The notes beneath the pieces were generated by a model, which was not told where the DNA came from, made no database searches, and saw only the letters and a list, made by a program, of their open reading frames with translations. Shown here in pieces: positions 61,814 to 64,000 of a stretch of 64,000 bases of DNA. This stretch comes from Planococcus citreus (GTDB lineage: Bacteria; Bacillota; Bacilli; Bacillales_A; Planococcaceae), in the NCBI RefSeq assembly GCF_003664125.1, contig NZ_RCCP01000003.1, forward strand, positions 340,649 to 404,648, read 5' to 3'. Both the position numbers and the translations under genes were made by a program. Within the stretch, counting starts at the first letter, position 1. Every line of letters begins with the position of its first letter.

Positions 61814-61889
61814 TTTACGAACTTTCAGTTAAAAAAATAGATAATTGTTCGTGTTTCACCTTGTTTTTCCATACCTATCGTGGTATTCT
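61814..61889 (+). promoter_or_regulatory. pbuG promoter with PurR-box-like inverted pair
   Basis: Promoter TTGTTT (61861-61866), 17 bp, TATTCT. Upstream, ACGAAC (core 61818-61821) and GTTCGT (core 61848-61851) form two inverted PurBox-like half sites 30 bp apart centre to centre, as bound by the Bacillus purine repressor PurR. Candidate double control with the riboswitch. Confidence 0.45.
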
Positions 61890-61910
61890 ATAAATGAAAT
61901 TAAATAAGCT

Positions 61911-62018
61911 TGTCGTATAAATTCAGGAATATGGCCTGAGAGTCTCTACCGGTTCACCGTAAATGATCCGACTACGATTTTTTGTCCGCCTTATAAAATA
62001 GGCGGACTCTCTGTTTTC
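61911..62018 (+). promoter_or_regulatory. Guanine riboswitch upstream of pbuG
   Basis: Aptamer 61911-61977: TCGTATAA, ATATGGCCTGAGAGTCTCTACC, CCGTAAATGATC and GACTACGA, all at textbook places; the C of GACTACG indicates guanine/hypoxanthine specificity. A hairpin GTCCGCC/GGCGGAC (61984-62007) follows the aptamer with a broken U tract (TCTCTGTTTT). Confidence 0.93.
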
Positions 62019-62034
62019 GGGCGGGGATAATCGG

Positions 62035-62068
62035 ACGCATACGGCAAATCGCTGTATGCGTTTTTTTC
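62035..62068 (+). terminator. Second leader hairpin before pbuG, with full U tract
   Basis: ACGCATACGGC/GCTGTATGCGT stem (one G:U) followed by T7, only 36 bp before the pbuG ATG. A better intrinsic terminator than the hairpin right after the aptamer. Confidence 0.75.
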
Positions 62069-62103
62069 GTAGACTTATACAAAAGCATACGGAGGAATTA
62101 TGT

Positions 62104-63441
62104 ATGAAGAAGTATTTTCAATTTGAAGAACTTGGAACAAACTACCGTCAGGAATTCATTGGTGGTTTAACAACATTTTTGGCAATGGCTTATATCTTGG
62201 TCGTCAATCCGTTGACGCTGACGATGGACTCGATTCCTGATTTAGATCCTGCCCTCCGAATGGATTACGGAGCAGTATTTATGGCAACGGCTTTAGCAGC
62301 CGCTATCGGCAGCCTGTTAATGGGGATCGTCGCTAAATACCCGCTCGCTCTGGCGCCAGGCATGGGGCTCAACGCTTTCTTCTCTTATACAGTTGTTCTA
62401 ACGTACGGAGTGCCGTGGCAAACTGCTTTGACTGGAGTGCTCGTTTCAGGATTGATTTTCATTCTGCTGACATTGTCAGGCATTCGTGAAACGATCATCA
62501 ACGCCATCCCAGCCCAACTGAAATATGCAGTCGGTGCCGGTATCGGGCTTTATATTACATTTATCGGGCTGCAGAATGCAGGAATCGTTGTAGGCAATCC
62601 CGATACGCTTGTGGGACTCGGAGATTTGACGACTGGTTCAGCTTTACTCGCGATTTTTGGTTTGTTTGTCACAGTGATCATGATGGTTCGCGGAGTGAAG
62701 GGTGGAATTTTCTTCGGAATTTTAATCGCTGCTGTAGTCGGGATGATCTTCCAAGTAATCAGCTTCCCGACTGCCATCATCGATTTGAATGTTCCAAGCC
62801 TTGCGCCGACATTCGGCGTCGCGCTAGAACCAATCTTCAATGATCCTGGTTCATTGATGACTATTCAATTCTTGGTTATCGTCCTAACATTTTTGTTTGT
62901 AGACTTTTTTGATACAGCTGGAACATTGGTGGCAGTTGCAAACCAAGCGGGCTTGATGAAAGATAATAAATTACCGCGTGCAGGAAAAGCTTTGCTCTCT
63001 GATTCAATTGCAACAGTTAGCGGGGCAATCTTCGGAACATCGACAACGACTTCGTACATTGAATCGACATCAGGCGTAGCAGCCGGAGCTCGTTCCGGTT
63101 TTGCTTCAGTAGTTACTGGAATCCTCTTCTTGGTTGCGATTCTTTTCTATCCATTATTGTCAGTGATCACGAGTGCGGTCACGGCGCCAGCGTTGATTAT
63201 CGTCGGAGTCTTGATGGTGTCAGCTCTTGGCCAGATTGAATGGGGCAAATTTGAAATCGCTGTTCCAGCGTTCCTTACAATGATCGCGATGCCGCTCGGT
63301 TATAGTATCGCAACGGGGATCGCAATCGGATTTATTTTCTATCCAATCACGATGATGGTCGCAGGCAGAAGAAAAGAAATTCATCCTATCATGTATGGAT
63401 TGTTTGTTATCTTCGTTTTGTATTTTATATTTCTTGCTTAA
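62104..63441 (+). CDS. pbuG: Hypoxanthine/guanine permease, NCS2 (AzgA) family
   Basis: 445 residues, about 13 membrane helices; imports hypoxanthine and guanine. The start MKKYFQFEELGTNYRQEFIGGLTTFLAMAY-like region and the motifs APGMGLNAFF near 85, FVDFFDTAGTLVAVANQAG near 275 and GTSTTTSYIES near 315 match PbuG of B. subtilis almost throughout. GGAGG lies 8 bases before ATG 62104; an out-of-frame ATG at 62100 is ignored. Control by a guanine riboswitch fits its substrate. Confidence 0.95.
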   Translation: MKKYFQFEELGTNYRQEFIGGLTTFLAMAYILVVNPLTLTMDSIPDLDPALRMDYGAVFMATALAAAIGSLLMGIVAKYPLALAPGMGLNAFFSYTVVLTYGVPWQTALTGVLVSGLIFILLTLSGIRETIINAIPAQLKYAVGAGIGLYITFIGLQNAGIVVGNPDTLVGLGDLTTGSALLAIFGLFVTVIMMVRGVKGGIFFGILIAAVVGMIFQVISFPTAIIDLNVPSLAPTFGVALEPIFNDPGSLMTIQFLVIVLTFLFVDFFDTAGTLVAVANQAGLMKDNKLPRAGKALLSDSIATVSGAIFGTSTTTSYIESTSGVAAGARSGFASVVTGILFLVAILFYPLLSVITSAVTAPALIIVGVLMVSALGQIEWGKFEIAVPAFLTMIAMPLGYSIATGIAIGFIFYPITMMVAGRRKEIHPIMYGLFVIFVLYFIFLA

Positions 63442-63444
63442 AGA

Positions 63445-63477
63445 GAAGCTGCCGGCTTATGTCGGCGGCTTTTTTGT
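63445..63477 (+). terminator. Terminator after pbuG
   Basis: GCTGCCG/CGGCGGC stem (one G:U) and T6. Confidence 0.83.
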
Positions 63478-63653
63478 ATATATAAGAAATCTTTCTTCTA
63501 TATAGAAGAAAACTCATTTAAATGAATCGGTGATGAGTGTTTCATTTATGGTTATCTTTCTATTTACAGACACCATTATTAACGACTGGGGAAGGAGGTA
63601 AGTATTTGTATGAAAGGAAGCTAACTCCTTTCAAAACTGTAATAATTTTTTAG
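63478..63653 (+). other. Intergenic stretch before the rRNA promoters
   Basis: No gene. It holds a TTCTTCTATATAGAAGAA palindrome (about 63492-63509), TCATTTAAATGA, and GAAAGGA/TCCTTTC arms (63612-63632). A four-codon frame (ATG AAA GGA AGC TAA at 63610) follows GGAGG at 12 bases. None has an assigned role. Confidence 0.4.
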
Positions 63654-63681
63654 TTGAATATTTAGAATATTACGTTATAAT
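63654..63681 (+). promoter_or_regulatory. rRNA operon promoter P1
   Basis: TTGAAT, 16 bp, TATAAT; first of two tandem promoters before 16S rRNA, as usual for Bacillus rrn operons. Confidence 0.75.
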
Positions 63682-63709
63682 AAGAAGAGTAAAAGTTTCT
63701 CATAAAAGC

Positions 63710-63738
63710 TTGACGGGATTTTTTCAGCGTGCTATATT
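63710..63738 (+). promoter_or_regulatory. rRNA operon promoter P2
   Basis: TTGACG, 17 bp, TATATT, about 175 bp before 16S. The leader (63745-63912) contains a boxA-like CTTGAAAACTGAACA near 63774 and a GC-rich processing stem (GCCGCGAGTGATCGCGGC, 63808-63825). Confidence 0.85.
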
Positions 63739-63912
63739 AGTCAAGTCGCCAAGAGAGGCGCACAACATGAACCTTGAAAACTGAACAGCAAAACGTCAAC
63801 AATACAGCCGCGAGTGATCGCGGCAAACGTACTGATCAGCTTCGGCAGATCAAGCGAATCGCGCGTCTTTCGAGACGGCGATGCGCCAGCAGTATTGAGC
63901 AATCAACTACTC

Positions 63913-64000
63913 TATAATGGAGAGTTTGATCCTGGCTCAGGACGAACGCTGGCGGCGTGCCTAATACATGCAAGTCGAGCGGAGATAGTGGAGCTTGCTC
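63913..64000 (+). rRNA. rrs: 16S ribosomal RNA, 5' end (truncated by window)
   Basis: Begins near 63913 and contains the universal AGAGTTTGATCCTGGCTCAG (63921-63940) and GACGAACGCTGGCGGCGTGC. The following CGAGCGGAGATAGTGGAGCTTGCTC is of the type seen in Planococcus/Planomicrobium. The exact 5' nucleotide is estimated from the E. coli position of AGAGTTTGATC. Confidence 0.97.

Noticed and set aside
1..64000. CRISPR arrays, prophage, integrases, toxin-antitoxin or restriction genes, tRNA genes
   Set aside because: Looked for on both strands; no repeat-spacer pattern, no phage or transposase proteins, no recognisable defence genes, and no cloverleaf sequence was noticed.

Overview
The window comes from the chromosome of a low-to-moderate GC Gram-positive bacterium, most likely Planococcus or Planomicrobium (Planococcaceae). 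Genes have Bacillus-type Shine-Dalgarno sites, sigma-A promoters and U-tract terminators. The proteins are closest in type to Bacillus families (KtrC, PbpC, PbuG, YkvI, YusW, CidR-like LysR, a NaChBac-type channel). The window ends in the first ~90 nt of a 16S rRNA gene whose start reads like Planococcus. A Na+/H+ antiporter, a sodium channel and a putative ectoine-degradation cluster fit a halotolerant lifestyle. I see no prophage, CRISPR array or complete insertion sequence.

Layout. 1-8.7 kb: end of a CPA1 antiporter, a DUF3100 two-gene membrane unit, glycerate kinase, an MFS permease, a YusW-like lipoprotein and a Na/phosphate symporter. 8.8-12.4 kb (minus): a sulfonate/taurine-type ABC importer and cysK. 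12.6-16.7 kb: KtrC, an RNase H-like protein, a DUF4397 surface protein overlapping a class F sortase lipoprotein, and a NaChBac-type channel. 16.7-20 kb: LysR regulator divergent from a GntP permease and 3-hydroxybutyrate dehydrogenase. 20-24.6 kb: hydrolase, TVP38 protein, YkvI, a MITE-like repeat, panE and bioY.

24.7-38.7 kb is a maltodextrin/alpha-glucoside region: three GH13 alpha-glucosidases, a ROK sugar kinase, a binding protein and two permeases without an ATPase, and a LacI regulator with two operator-like palindromes and a cre site. Convergent pgi and a PbpC-type PBP are interspersed. 38.8-41.7 kb: a secreted subtilisin followed by an HTH-TPR (RNPP-type) regulator, with a 47-codon exported propeptide starting one base after the regulator stop. 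This looks like a new PlcR/PapR- or NprR/NprX-type quorum-sensing unit beside a likely target protease, and is the most notable item here.

42.5-50.6 kb: a PucR regulator and a five-gene operon that resembles ectoine breakdown but uses an unusual enzyme set (DoeA-like hydrolase, Cys/Met-type PLP enzyme, M20 amidohydrolase, homoserine dehydrogenase, aldehyde dehydrogenase). 51-55.5 kb: ilvD, a probable unknown structured ncRNA on the minus strand, and the NAD salvage pair pncB-nadE. 55.6-60 kb: MoxR-DUF58-transglutaminase operon. 60-63.5 kb: guaA and pbuG, each behind its own guanine riboswitch. 63.6-64 kb: tandem promoters, leader and the 5' end of an rRNA operon.

All assignments are from reading the sequence and remembered family features; no database search was run. 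Start codons were chosen from Shine-Dalgarno spacing and family N-termini, so several differ from the longest open frame.
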